Positions 1-5,849 of a DNA stretch of 16,272 nucleotides are shown here, piece after piece. The stretch is from Chitinophagales bacterium (GTDB lineage: Bacteria > Bacteroidota > Bacteroidia > Chitinophagales > UBA2359), in NCBI GenBank assembly GCA_020629335.1, contig JAHDDN010000082.1:1-16272 (forward strand). The letters are read 5' to 3'. Position 1 is the first letter of the stretch; the number at the start of each line of letters is the position of its first letter. A model generated the notes under the pieces. That model worked only from the letters and a program-made list of their open reading frames with translations, was not told the DNA's origin and did no database searches. A program made the translations under genes and the position numbers.

Positions 1-55
1 TGAACTATGAACTATGAACTATGAACTATGAACTATGAACTATGAACTATGAACT
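1..55. repeat. Heptanucleotide tandem array (TGAACTA)n
   Basis: About 7.9 uninterrupted copies of the 7-bp unit TGAACTA run from the window edge, so the array may extend further left. The last unit decays to TGAACTT. Read on the other strand and rotated, the unit is TTCATAG. The same unit recurs on the plus strand at 130-150 as TTCATCA, TTCATAG, TTCATCA, so the two blocks are inverted with respect to each other. A seven-base period cannot code a simple peptide repeat, and the array lies upstream of the first gene. Confidence 0.95.
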
Positions 56-129
56 TACTAGGATTGCTTTTAGCAAAATTTCGTTTTTCAAAGTTTACTT
101 CCAAATTTTCAACCACTTTTTTCAAAATA

Positions 130-154
130 TTCATCATTCATAGTTCATCATTAT
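130..154. repeat. Inverted degenerate heptad block facing the TGAACTA array
   Basis: Three to four degenerate heptads (TTCATCA, TTCATAG, TTCATCA, TTATTAC) lie just upstream of the first gene. Positions 137-147 (TTCATAGTTCA) are an exact reverse complement of 11 bases of the array at 1-55, so the 75-bp spacer could be enclosed by a stem. A related heptad run, TTCATCA TTCAACA TTGATCA TTATGCA, sits inside dispersed element copy C at 12707-12734 and matches this block at 21 of 25 aligned positions. Confidence 0.7.
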
Positions 155-180
155 TACTAGTGTTTTGTAAAATTAAAATC

Positions 181-2169
181 ATGAGATATATTGTTTTTAT
201 GGCAATACTATTAACTAGTGTTGTATTACAAGCTCAAAAGAGCGAGATTAATTTTGGTGAGGTTAATAAGGACGACTTAAAATTGATGCAATGTCCTTTT
301 TATTCAGATGCAGATGCGATGGTTTTAGGTAAAAAAGGCCAACTGCTTTTTTTATTGGAAGATTATAAAGGCTGGCAATATGAATTGGAAGTGACAGTGC
401 GAAAGAAGATATTTAATTTAGCCGATCAGAAATATGGTAATGTAAAAATACCAATTTATAGTCCCGTGGGCAAAGAATTTAATCAAGCAGTTACTTCTTT
501 AAAAGGCTTTACTTATAACTTAGTAGGTGATAAGATTGAGAAGACAAAACTAAAGGCCGATGATCGCTTTAAGAATCGTATTAATGCTTATTGGGAAGAA
601 GTGAGCTTTGTCATGCCGAATGTCAAAAATGGCTCCGTCATAGAATATAAATACATTATCAAATCAGACTTAACCATAGAACTTCCTACTTGGTATTTTC
701 AAGAGAACATTCCTGTAGCTCATAGTGAATATCAATTTACTATACCAGAGTATTTTCGTTATCAATACGATATATCAGGAATGGTATTGCCTATTGAAAA
801 AAAGGAAGACACCAAATATGAGACCTTCACTTATGCATGGAAGAGTTTGCCCGACAGAGGAGGTATCATTCACGAAGGTAGAGATGAGCTAAATTCTTCC
901 AGCACCTACAATGTAATGATTGCCAAGAGAATACCACCAGCTTTTCAAGAACCCTACCGTAATAATGACGAAGAAATTTATAGCAAAGCCGAATTGCAAA
1001 TCGTAGCGATTCAAATGCCTGAAAAACCAGTTGAAGTGATCGCTGGAGACTTTACTAGCTTTAATGATCAGTTATTGAACAGCAGTGCTTTTGGAGGTCG
1101 ATTAGGAAAAGGAAGCTTCGCAAAAACGAAAGCTAATGAGCTGTCTTCTAAAGATGATGCCGCTAAAGCGGAAGGGATTTATAATTGGATACAAAATAAA
1201 ATGAGCTGGAATGAATATACAGGGATATACAGTAATAAAGCTGGTAAAGCAGCCCTACAATCTGGCGGTGGTAATTGCGCAGATATTAACCTTTCATTAG
1301 TCGCTGCTTTTAGAGAGGCAGGACTAAATGCTTATCCAGTTATTCTAAGTACCAGAGGGAATGGAGTCGTCAATAAAAGTACTCCTATTTTTGCTGATTA
1401 TAATTATGTCATTGCAGCCGTCATTGTTGGTGAAGATTTATATTATGCAGACGCTGCTAATAACTTGCCCTTTGGAATGCTACCACTACACTGTATGAAT
1501 GGACTTGGGTTTATCGTATCAGAAAATGGAGGACAGTTTGCCGATTTAAAAAAAGGCAATCACTTTGTCGAAAAAATGGGGATCAAAATGAATATTCAAG
1601 GAGATAAAATCCAATCTACCATAGATTTTAAAGACGAAAAATATGCCGCTCTAAGAACATTGGAATCCCACCAAAGCTTAGGGGAAAAAGAATTCAAAAC
1701 AGACTTAGCATCAGATTTTGATGATTGGGAAGTAGAAAATATCGACATTAAAAGTATGTCATTAGAGGATGGTGTTTCTTATACTATCAATATGAATCAA
1801 AGCTTGGAAGATGCCGATATACTATACATACAACCATTCCCTGCTAGCATGATTAATGAACAACCCTTCAAAAGAGAAGAAAGACACACAGCCATCGATT
1901 TTCCATTAGGAGTGATGCAAACAAAAGTTTCGCAAATTACTGTACCGGAAAACTATACCATAGAATTACCTGAAGATGCTACTTTCTCTATGCCAGATAA
2001 AGCAGGCTTATTCAGTTATTCTGCTAAACAAACAGGGAATAATGTTACCATCGTTTGTAATTATAAAATTTCACAAACAGAATATTCACCTAAAGATTAT
2101 CAGCAAATCAAAAACTTCATTCAGATGCAATATGACAAATTGAATGAACCCCTTATATTGAAGAGATAG
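181..2169 (+). CDS. Secreted DUF3857/transglutaminase-like protein, catalytic His replaced
   Basis: A 662-residue protein. I start it at ATG 181 because MRYIVFMAILLTSVVLQAQ is a clean signal peptide with the typical Bacteroidota QAQ end. The open frame back to 49 encodes repeat-derived and low-complexity residues. It reads as an N-terminal beta-rich DUF3857 region (about 45-210), a transglutaminase-like core (about 325-430, with YNWIQNKMSW and GGGNCADIN) and a beta-rich C-terminal region ending in the family-typical YSPKDYQQIKNF. The candidate nucleophile is Cys366 and the acidic residue Asp424 (YADA). The position normally holding the catalytic His, in the NHV-type motif, is Tyr409 (YNYVIAAV). 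The protein may therefore be a binding or structural transglutaminase fold rather than a cross-linking or proteolytic enzyme. It is followed by a paralogue that keeps the His. Substrate and role are unknown; a periplasmic or surface location is inferred. Confidence 0.9.
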   Translation: MRYIVFMAILLTSVVLQAQKSEINFGEVNKDDLKLMQCPFYSDADAMVLGKKGQLLFLLEDYKGWQYELEVTVRKKIFNLADQKYGNVKIPIYSPVGKEFNQAVTSLKGFTYNLVGDKIEKTKLKADDRFKNRINAYWEEVSFVMPNVKNGSVIEYKYIIKSDLTIELPTWYFQENIPVAHSEYQFTIPEYFRYQYDISGMVLPIEKKEDTKYETFTYAWKSLPDRGGIIHEGRDELNSSSTYNVMIAKRIPPAFQEPYRNNDEEIYSKAELQIVAIQMPEKPVEVIAGDFTSFNDQLLNSSAFGGRLGKGSFAKTKANELSSKDDAAKAEGIYNWIQNKMSWNEYTGIYSNKAGKAALQSGGGNCADINLSLVAAFREAGLNAYPVILSTRGNGVVNKSTPIFADYNYVIAAVIVGEDLYYADAANNLPFGMLPLHCMNGLGFIVSENGGQFADLKKGNHFVEKMGIKMNIQGDKIQSTIDFKDEKYAALRTLESHQSLGEKEFKTDLASDFDDWEVENIDIKSMSLEDGVSYTINMNQSLEDADILYIQPFPASMINEQPFKREERHTAIDFPLGVMQTKVSQITVPENYTIELPEDATFSMPDKAGLFSYSAKQTGNNVTIVCNYKISQTEYSPKDYQQIKNFIQMQYDKLNEPLILKR

Positions 2170-2198
2170 AACTCATTTAAAGTTTTTCTACTGGCTTG

Positions 2199-2299
2199 GA
2201 AAATGGCTATTTTTCCGTATTTCTTCGTTATTTTATCGGTCCGTAGCGCTACTATGCACCTCAAAAATGCCTTGAACTACAAAAAAATAGCTAATTTTC
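2199..2299. repeat. Spacer with terminal inverted repeats (small MITE-like element)
   Basis: The spacer between the two transglutaminase-like genes carries GAAAATGGCTATTTTT at 2199-2214, facing AAAAATAGCTAATTTTC at 2283-2299. The two arms are reverse complements apart from a two-for-one base difference in the middle. Between them lies a perfect 10-bp palindrome, GTAGCGCTAC (2243-2252). The left arm can also fold on itself as GGAAAAT/ATTTTTCC. No coding potential is evident. It could be a miniature mobile element or a processing or terminator structure between the genes. Only one copy is visible here. Confidence 0.45.
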
Positions 2300-2331
2300 A
2301 GCTTCAATATAAAACTTTAAATGAGTTCATA

Positions 2332-4227
2332 ATGAAATACTTATTCTCGAGCCTACTCTTAGGACTATGGGCATTTTCTATGCTGTCTGCTCAATTCAAC
2401 ATACCTGATATTGCAGATAGTTTACTAGATAATGCCCATACTATTATCATTAATGATGAAACTCAATTCTCTGTTAAAAATCGGAAGGAGTCTACTTTTA
2501 AAAGACATTATACGCATCTTTTATTAAATGATAATGCCTCCGAACAGAGGGATGTGTACATTACTTATGATCAATTTAAACGCATCCAATCAGGGCAAGT
2601 AACTCTTTATAATCAAAATGGTAAAACCATAAAAGAGTATCGCCTAAAAGATTTTGAAGATAAATCATCAGTCGGTAATTCTGTAGCTAGTGACGGAAGA
2701 CTAAAACACCTAAAAATCTCTTACGATCAATATCCATTTTTTATTCAAGCTTCTTATGAAGTAGATCACAGTAGCTCCTTACATTATCCGCAATGGATTG
2801 CCCAAATAGGAGAAGGAGTAGCTGTATTAAACACAGAACTACAAGTTGTTTATCCTAAAAACTTGGGGATTAGACATCACTCGAATACCCCAGTAAGTGA
2901 TAGCACAACACTTGCTCAAGAAAAAACATTAATCTGGTCCATTAATAATCTGCCTGCTTATCAATATGAACATTTCTCTGGATGTATAGACGACTACTCC
3001 CCTATTGTCTACTTGGCAGCTAAGGAAGTAGAAGTAGATGGCTTTAAGGGACGTATGGACAGTTGGAAAAGCTTTGGACAATGGCAAAATCAATTATTGG
3101 ATGGTAAAAATGATTTAAAAGAGACAGATCTCAAAGAACTAAAATCCCGATTAGTAGGCATAGAAGATACTAAACAAAAAATCGCCATCGTCTATGATTA
3201 TTTACAAGAAAATTCTCGCTATGTGAGCATACAATTAGGTATTGGAGGTTGGCAGCCATTTGATGCGTCCTATGTTCATGAGAAGAAATTTGGCGACTGT
3301 AAAGCCCTTTCCTTCTATACTAAATCACTATTAGAAGAAATAGGAATCCCCTCCCATTACACCATTATTAAAGCAGGTAGCAATCAAGCCGAAGTACTCA
3401 AGGATTTTAGTAATGCCTATTTTAATCACGCTATTTTGACCGTGCCCTTAGAGAATGATACCATCTGGTTAGAATGTACGTCTCAAACTAATCCTTGCGG
3501 TTATATGGGCACCTTTACAAGTGATAGATATGCCTTAATAATCACAGAAGAAGGCGGAGAATTAATCAGAACTAAAGCCTATAGCGCAACTGAAAGTCAA
3601 CAAAACACTTATAGTGAAGTGAGTTTTGAAGAGGGGAATAATTTAAGAGTCAATTTGCATAGAAAATATAGTGGACTCGAAGTAGAAAACAAAGGGTTTA
3701 ACTACTACATTCACGAATCTTCCCAAAATCAAAAACGGTGGCTATACGATATGCTGCCCTATAATAATCACCATATCCATACTTTTAATTTTCAAGCACT
3801 CAGTAATGAGGTAGTCCCAGAAGGCACGCTTAAAATCGTGACCGATATAGAAAAAGGAGCAAAAAAAATGGGACAAAGATTATTCATTGATATGGAACAG
3901 TTTATAGATAGGATTCACGTACAACTACCCGATCAAGAGCGAAGCAATGACATTATGATTAAATACCCCTTCACACATACAGACACGATAGCGATTGAGT
4001 TTCCAGCAGGGTATCAATTAGAAAGCAATATTAAAAACCTACAACTGGACACCCAATTCGGCAAATACGAGCTAAATTATTTTAAAGAAGCAGAAAAGAA
4101 CTTTTATGTCCGAAAATTAGTTCTAAACAAAGGACATTATCCTCCCAAGGATTACGATGCGCTAAGGTATTTTTTCAAACAAATTAGCCAAAGCGATCGG
4201 CAAAAAATTGTCTTGGTAAGCAATTAA
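2332..4227 (+). CDS. Secreted DUF3857/transglutaminase-like protein, triad retained
   Basis: A 631-residue paralogue of the preceding gene. The start at ATG 2332 gives the signal peptide MKYLFSSLLLGLWAFSMLSAQ; the in-frame extension back to 2203 runs through the inverted-repeat spacer and is unlikely to be coding. DUF3857 covers about residues 30-220 and the transglutaminase core about 280-390. Cys323 (FGDCKALSFYTKSLL), His366 (YFNHAILTV) and Glu381 (WLECTSQTNP) line up as the papain-like triad, with Glu in the usual Asp position. The C-terminus ends with YPPKDYDALRYFFKQI, the same signature as its neighbour. The two genes lie head-to-tail with a 162-bp gap and probably share expression unless the spacer hairpin terminates transcription. 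A periplasmic peptidase or acyl-transfer role is inferred from the family; the substrate is unknown. Confidence 0.92.
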   Translation: MKYLFSSLLLGLWAFSMLSAQFNIPDIADSLLDNAHTIIINDETQFSVKNRKESTFKRHYTHLLLNDNASEQRDVYITYDQFKRIQSGQVTLYNQNGKTIKEYRLKDFEDKSSVGNSVASDGRLKHLKISYDQYPFFIQASYEVDHSSSLHYPQWIAQIGEGVAVLNTELQVVYPKNLGIRHHSNTPVSDSTTLAQEKTLIWSINNLPAYQYEHFSGCIDDYSPIVYLAAKEVEVDGFKGRMDSWKSFGQWQNQLLDGKNDLKETDLKELKSRLVGIEDTKQKIAIVYDYLQENSRYVSIQLGIGGWQPFDASYVHEKKFGDCKALSFYTKSLLEEIGIPSHYTIIKAGSNQAEVLKDFSNAYFNHAILTVPLENDTIWLECTSQTNPCGYMGTFTSDRYALIITEEGGELIRTKAYSATESQQNTYSEVSFEEGNNLRVNLHRKYSGLEVENKGFNYYIHESSQNQKRWLYDMLPYNNHHIHTFNFQALSNEVVPEGTLKIVTDIEKGAKKMGQRLFIDMEQFIDRIHVQLPDQERSNDIMIKYPFTHTDTIAIEFPAGYQLESNIKNLQLDTQFGKYELNYFKEAEKNFYVRKLVLNKGHYPPKDYDALRYFFKQISQSDRQKIVLVSN

Positions 4228-4230
4228 TTT

Positions 4231-4453
4231 TTGGGCGTGCCCCATTATTTTTTTGGCCAGAGGGCGCACACATCGGTGCGCCCCTACATGGGCTGGCCAA
4301 AAAAATAATGGGTCGGGCTGTCCGCTATTATGTGGCTATGCTGCTCCTACTTCACTAAGCTGTACTTGTCTGCCTTTCAGGCCAGCCTACGTCCAGCTAA
4401 GTTACGTAAGTCGCATCATGGCCGCCACATACCGCTACCATCCCTCACGCAAA
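4231..4453 (+). repeat. Dispersed structured element, copy A
   Basis: About 223 bp beginning four bases after the upstream stop codon. The ends pair as GCGTG (4235-4239) with CACGC (4446-4450). Next comes a perfect 20-bp stem (4241-4260 with 4293-4312) whose loop holds a separate small hairpin. A conserved block, GTCGGGCTGTCCGCT, follows. Internal stems are TATGTGGC/GCCACATA (4329-4336 with 4424-4431), AGCTG/CAGCT (4358-4362 with 4394-4398) and GCCT/AGGC (4372-4375 with 4379-4382). The 3' block reads ACCGCTACCATCCCTCACGC. Copies B (5561-5788, minus) and C (12661-12893, plus) share the blocks, while stem sequences change in compensating pairs. It is either a structured RNA or a non-autonomous mobile element. 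From memory, similar GGGCGTG...CCCTCACGC repeats are common in Bacteroidota, but I do not know a named family. Confidence 0.85.
4261..4288 (+). repeat. Small GC hairpin nested in element A
   Basis: GGGCGCAC (4262-4269) and GTGCGCCC (4276-4283) form an 8-bp stem with a 6-base loop, followed by CTACA. The unit sits in the loop of element A's long stem. A matching unit lies at 5725-5753 inside element B in the same plus-strand orientation, although A and B themselves point in opposite directions. It therefore looks like an independent mini-repeat inserted in, or flipped within, the larger element. Hairpins of the type GTAGGGGCG...CGCCC are, from memory, widespread in several bacterial phyla. Confidence 0.7.
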
Positions 4454-4474
4454 TCATTAACCAAAATACCAATC

Positions 4475-4738
4475 ATGAAAGAAGTAAACATTCAGCGTTA
4501 TATTGATAATGAAGGAAAAATTATCCTTTGGCCCTCTAAACCAGCCAGGAAAATGGCTGTATTAGAGTATCTAGTCGCTAAATTCGAGAAGGAAAAAAAG
4601 TATAGCGAAAAAGAAGTCAGCGAACTACTCAATCAACATCATATTTTTGGAGATGCTGCCTTGCTTAGGCGAGAAATGGTCGGTAGAAAGCTCTTAGATA
4701 GAACTAAGGATTGCCGAGCTTATTGGGTAATCACATAA
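4475..4738 (+). CDS. Standalone DUF2087 protein
   Basis: An 87-residue protein. The open frame extends left to 4253, but that part reads through element A, so I place the start at ATG 4475 (MKEVNIQRYIDNEGK). The whole chain matches the DUF2087 pattern as I know it: an N-terminal YIDNEGKI..WPSK segment, a helix MAVLEYLVAKFE, the YSEKEVSELLNQHHIFGDAALLRREMV core and a short C-terminal hairpin LLDRTKDCRAYWV. In many relatives this domain is attached to an ArsR-type helix-turn-helix domain; here it stands alone, just after a dispersed element. It resembles a small winged-helix-like nucleic-acid-binding fold, so a regulatory role is plausible but unproven. Its last 19 bases overlap the end of the convergent lipoprotein gene. 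Confidence 0.88.
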   Translation: MKEVNIQRYIDNEGKIILWPSKPARKMAVLEYLVAKFEKEKKYSEKEVSELLNQHHIFGDAALLRREMVGRKLLDRTKDCRAYWVIT

Positions 4739-5373
4739 ATTTTGCTGCCTAATTCGATACCAACTAAGCCAGTACCCACTTCATAATAGAGTCTATCATC
4801 ATCGTTATCTTCCTCCGTATAGAGTACATTGGTAAATGTCTGATCCAATAATTGAATACTGTCAGCCTCCGCAAATGGCTTGAAAAGAATGGAGTTATTT
4901 TCATCAAATTCAGGTTCTGTAAATTCGACAAAAGCAACTGATTCTCCTCTAATAAAGGTATTACTACTATCTGAGTAGTTGACAACAAATACGTCATAAA
5001 AGAGGGTGCTTTCTGCTTCGTAATTTTCACGGGCAATGACCATATCTATTAGTCTGGTACTATCGGCAGTGCGGAGTAAGTTTCTATAGCCTGCCGTTTG
5101 ATAATACTCACAAGGGGTGGTTTCGTAAGGACCTGTCGTTAACTCGCAGCGAAATTTCACACAAATATGGTAAGGCTCCTCTAAGACAGAAACAATCAAC
5201 TGTATGCTATCGCCATCTTCACTTAGGAAGGTCAATTCATCTCCTTCATCATAAGGCAGATATGCCCTTGCTTCTTGGCTAATTTCAGTAGAGCCGACTT
5301 GTTCGTCTACACAGCGCTTTTTGCAGGCTGTAATTGTTAAAACAACAATAAGAATTGGAAGTAAGTATCTCAT
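4720..5373 (-). CDS. Putative lipoprotein of unknown function
   Basis: A 217-residue protein starting MRYLLPILIVVLTITAC. It has a short basic start, a hydrophobic stretch and a lipobox ending at Cys17, so signal peptidase II processing and envelope anchoring are expected. The mature chain is acidic and rich in predicted beta strands, with a run of Glu/Asp near residues 190-198 and several cysteines (for example KFRCELTTGPYETTPCEYY). The YLPYDEGDELTFLSEDGDS segment is reminiscent of Bacteroidota hypothetical lipoproteins, but I cannot name a family. It converges on the DUF2087 gene with a 19-bp overlap. The pair is bracketed by inverted element copies A and B. Two hairpin repeats lie just upstream at 5405-5498. 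I saw no clear promoter consensus. Confidence 0.85.
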   Translation of the reverse strand: MRYLLPILIVVLTITACKKRCVDEQVGSTEISQEARAYLPYDEGDELTFLSEDGDSIQLIVSVLEEPYHICVKFRCELTTGPYETTPCEYYQTAGYRNLLRTADSTRLIDMVIARENYEAESTLFYDVFVVNYSDSSNTFIRGESVAFVEFTEPEFDENNSILFKPFAEADSIQLLDQTFTNVLYTEEDNDDDRLYYEVGTGLVGIELGSKIYVITQ

Positions 5374-5404
5374 GATATAGGCAATTTAATATTTTTAATT
5401 CAAG

Positions 5405-5498
5405 AATCAGCAGGCACAAGTGAAAAACACTTGCGCTATAAGGTTTGTGAAAAAATCAGCAGGCACCAATAGAAAACACTTACACCATAGGTTTTGAA
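5405..5498 (+). repeat. Two direct copies of a 45-bp hairpin repeat
   Basis: Copy R1 (5405-5449) and copy R2 (5454-5498) both begin AATCAGCAGGCAC and share AACACTT and a TATAAGG/CATAGG-GTTTTGAA-like end, giving a period of 49 bp. R1 contains the hairpin CAAGTG-AAAAA-CACTTG (5417-5433); in R2 the stem is degraded. A third copy lies inverted at 12572-12604. R1 and R2 sit upstream of the minus-strand lipoprotein gene, so they could lie in its 5' region or simply be dispersed repeats. Confidence 0.7.
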
Positions 5499-5560
5499 CG
5501 CTCTTTATGTGACCTTTCTTATAAATTTGGTTTAAATAGGTGGGTAGAAGTCGCATGAAA

Positions 5561-5788
5561 TTTGCGTGAGGGATGGTAGCGGTATGTGGCGGCCATGCTG
5601 CGACTTACGGCGCTTAGTGATGCGATGGCTGGCCCGATAGGGCAGACAAGCAGCACTTAGCAGAGTAGGAGCGGCATAGCCACATAATAGCGGACAGCCC
5701 GACCCTTCCTTATTTTTTCATCGGAGGGCGGACACGCAGGTACCGCCCCTACAGTCCGATGAAAAAATAAGGAAGGGTCACGCCCAAA
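5561..5788 (-). repeat. Dispersed structured element, copy B
   Basis: An inverted copy of element A. The minus strand begins TTTTGGGCGTG (5788 leftward) and ends CCCTCACGCAAA near 5561. Its long stem is a perfect 23-bp pairing (5702-5724 with 5756-5778) completely different in sequence from the 20-bp stem of copy A. The internal hairpin is GCCC-tatc-GGGC where A has GCCT-ttc-AGGC. The stem AGTG/CACT replaces AGCTG/CAGCT. The blocks GTCGGGCTGTCCGCTATTA and CCACATACCGCTACCAT are identical to copy A. Together A and B form a large inverted pair enclosing the DUF2087 and lipoprotein genes. Confidence 0.85.
5725..5753 (+). repeat. Small GC hairpin nested in element B
   Basis: GGGCGG (5726-5731) pairs with CCGCCC (5743-5748), followed by CTACA, with the same layout as the unit at 4261-4288. 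It has the same plus-strand orientation as that unit even though the enclosing elements are opposed. Confidence 0.65.
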
Positions 5789-5849
5789 AACAATATTCAA
5801 TACTTCTTTTTATTTTAATCAAGGTGTTTTAAATTTTACGTGATAGAAT

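Noticed and set aside
49..180. N-terminal extension of the first transglutaminase-like gene
   Set aside because: It is encoded by the heptad-repeat flank and would bury the signal peptide at 181 behind 44 unrelated residues.
4231..4453. Element A as a CRISPR repeat or rho-independent terminator
   Set aside because: There are no regularly spaced repeats with spacers. The element is far larger than a terminator and has several long-range stems, although its long hairpin could incidentally stop transcription.
4253..4474. Upstream in-frame extension of the DUF2087 gene
   Set aside because: It reads through dispersed element copy A, whose sequence is explained by paired stems; the DUF2087 family match begins at ATG 4475.
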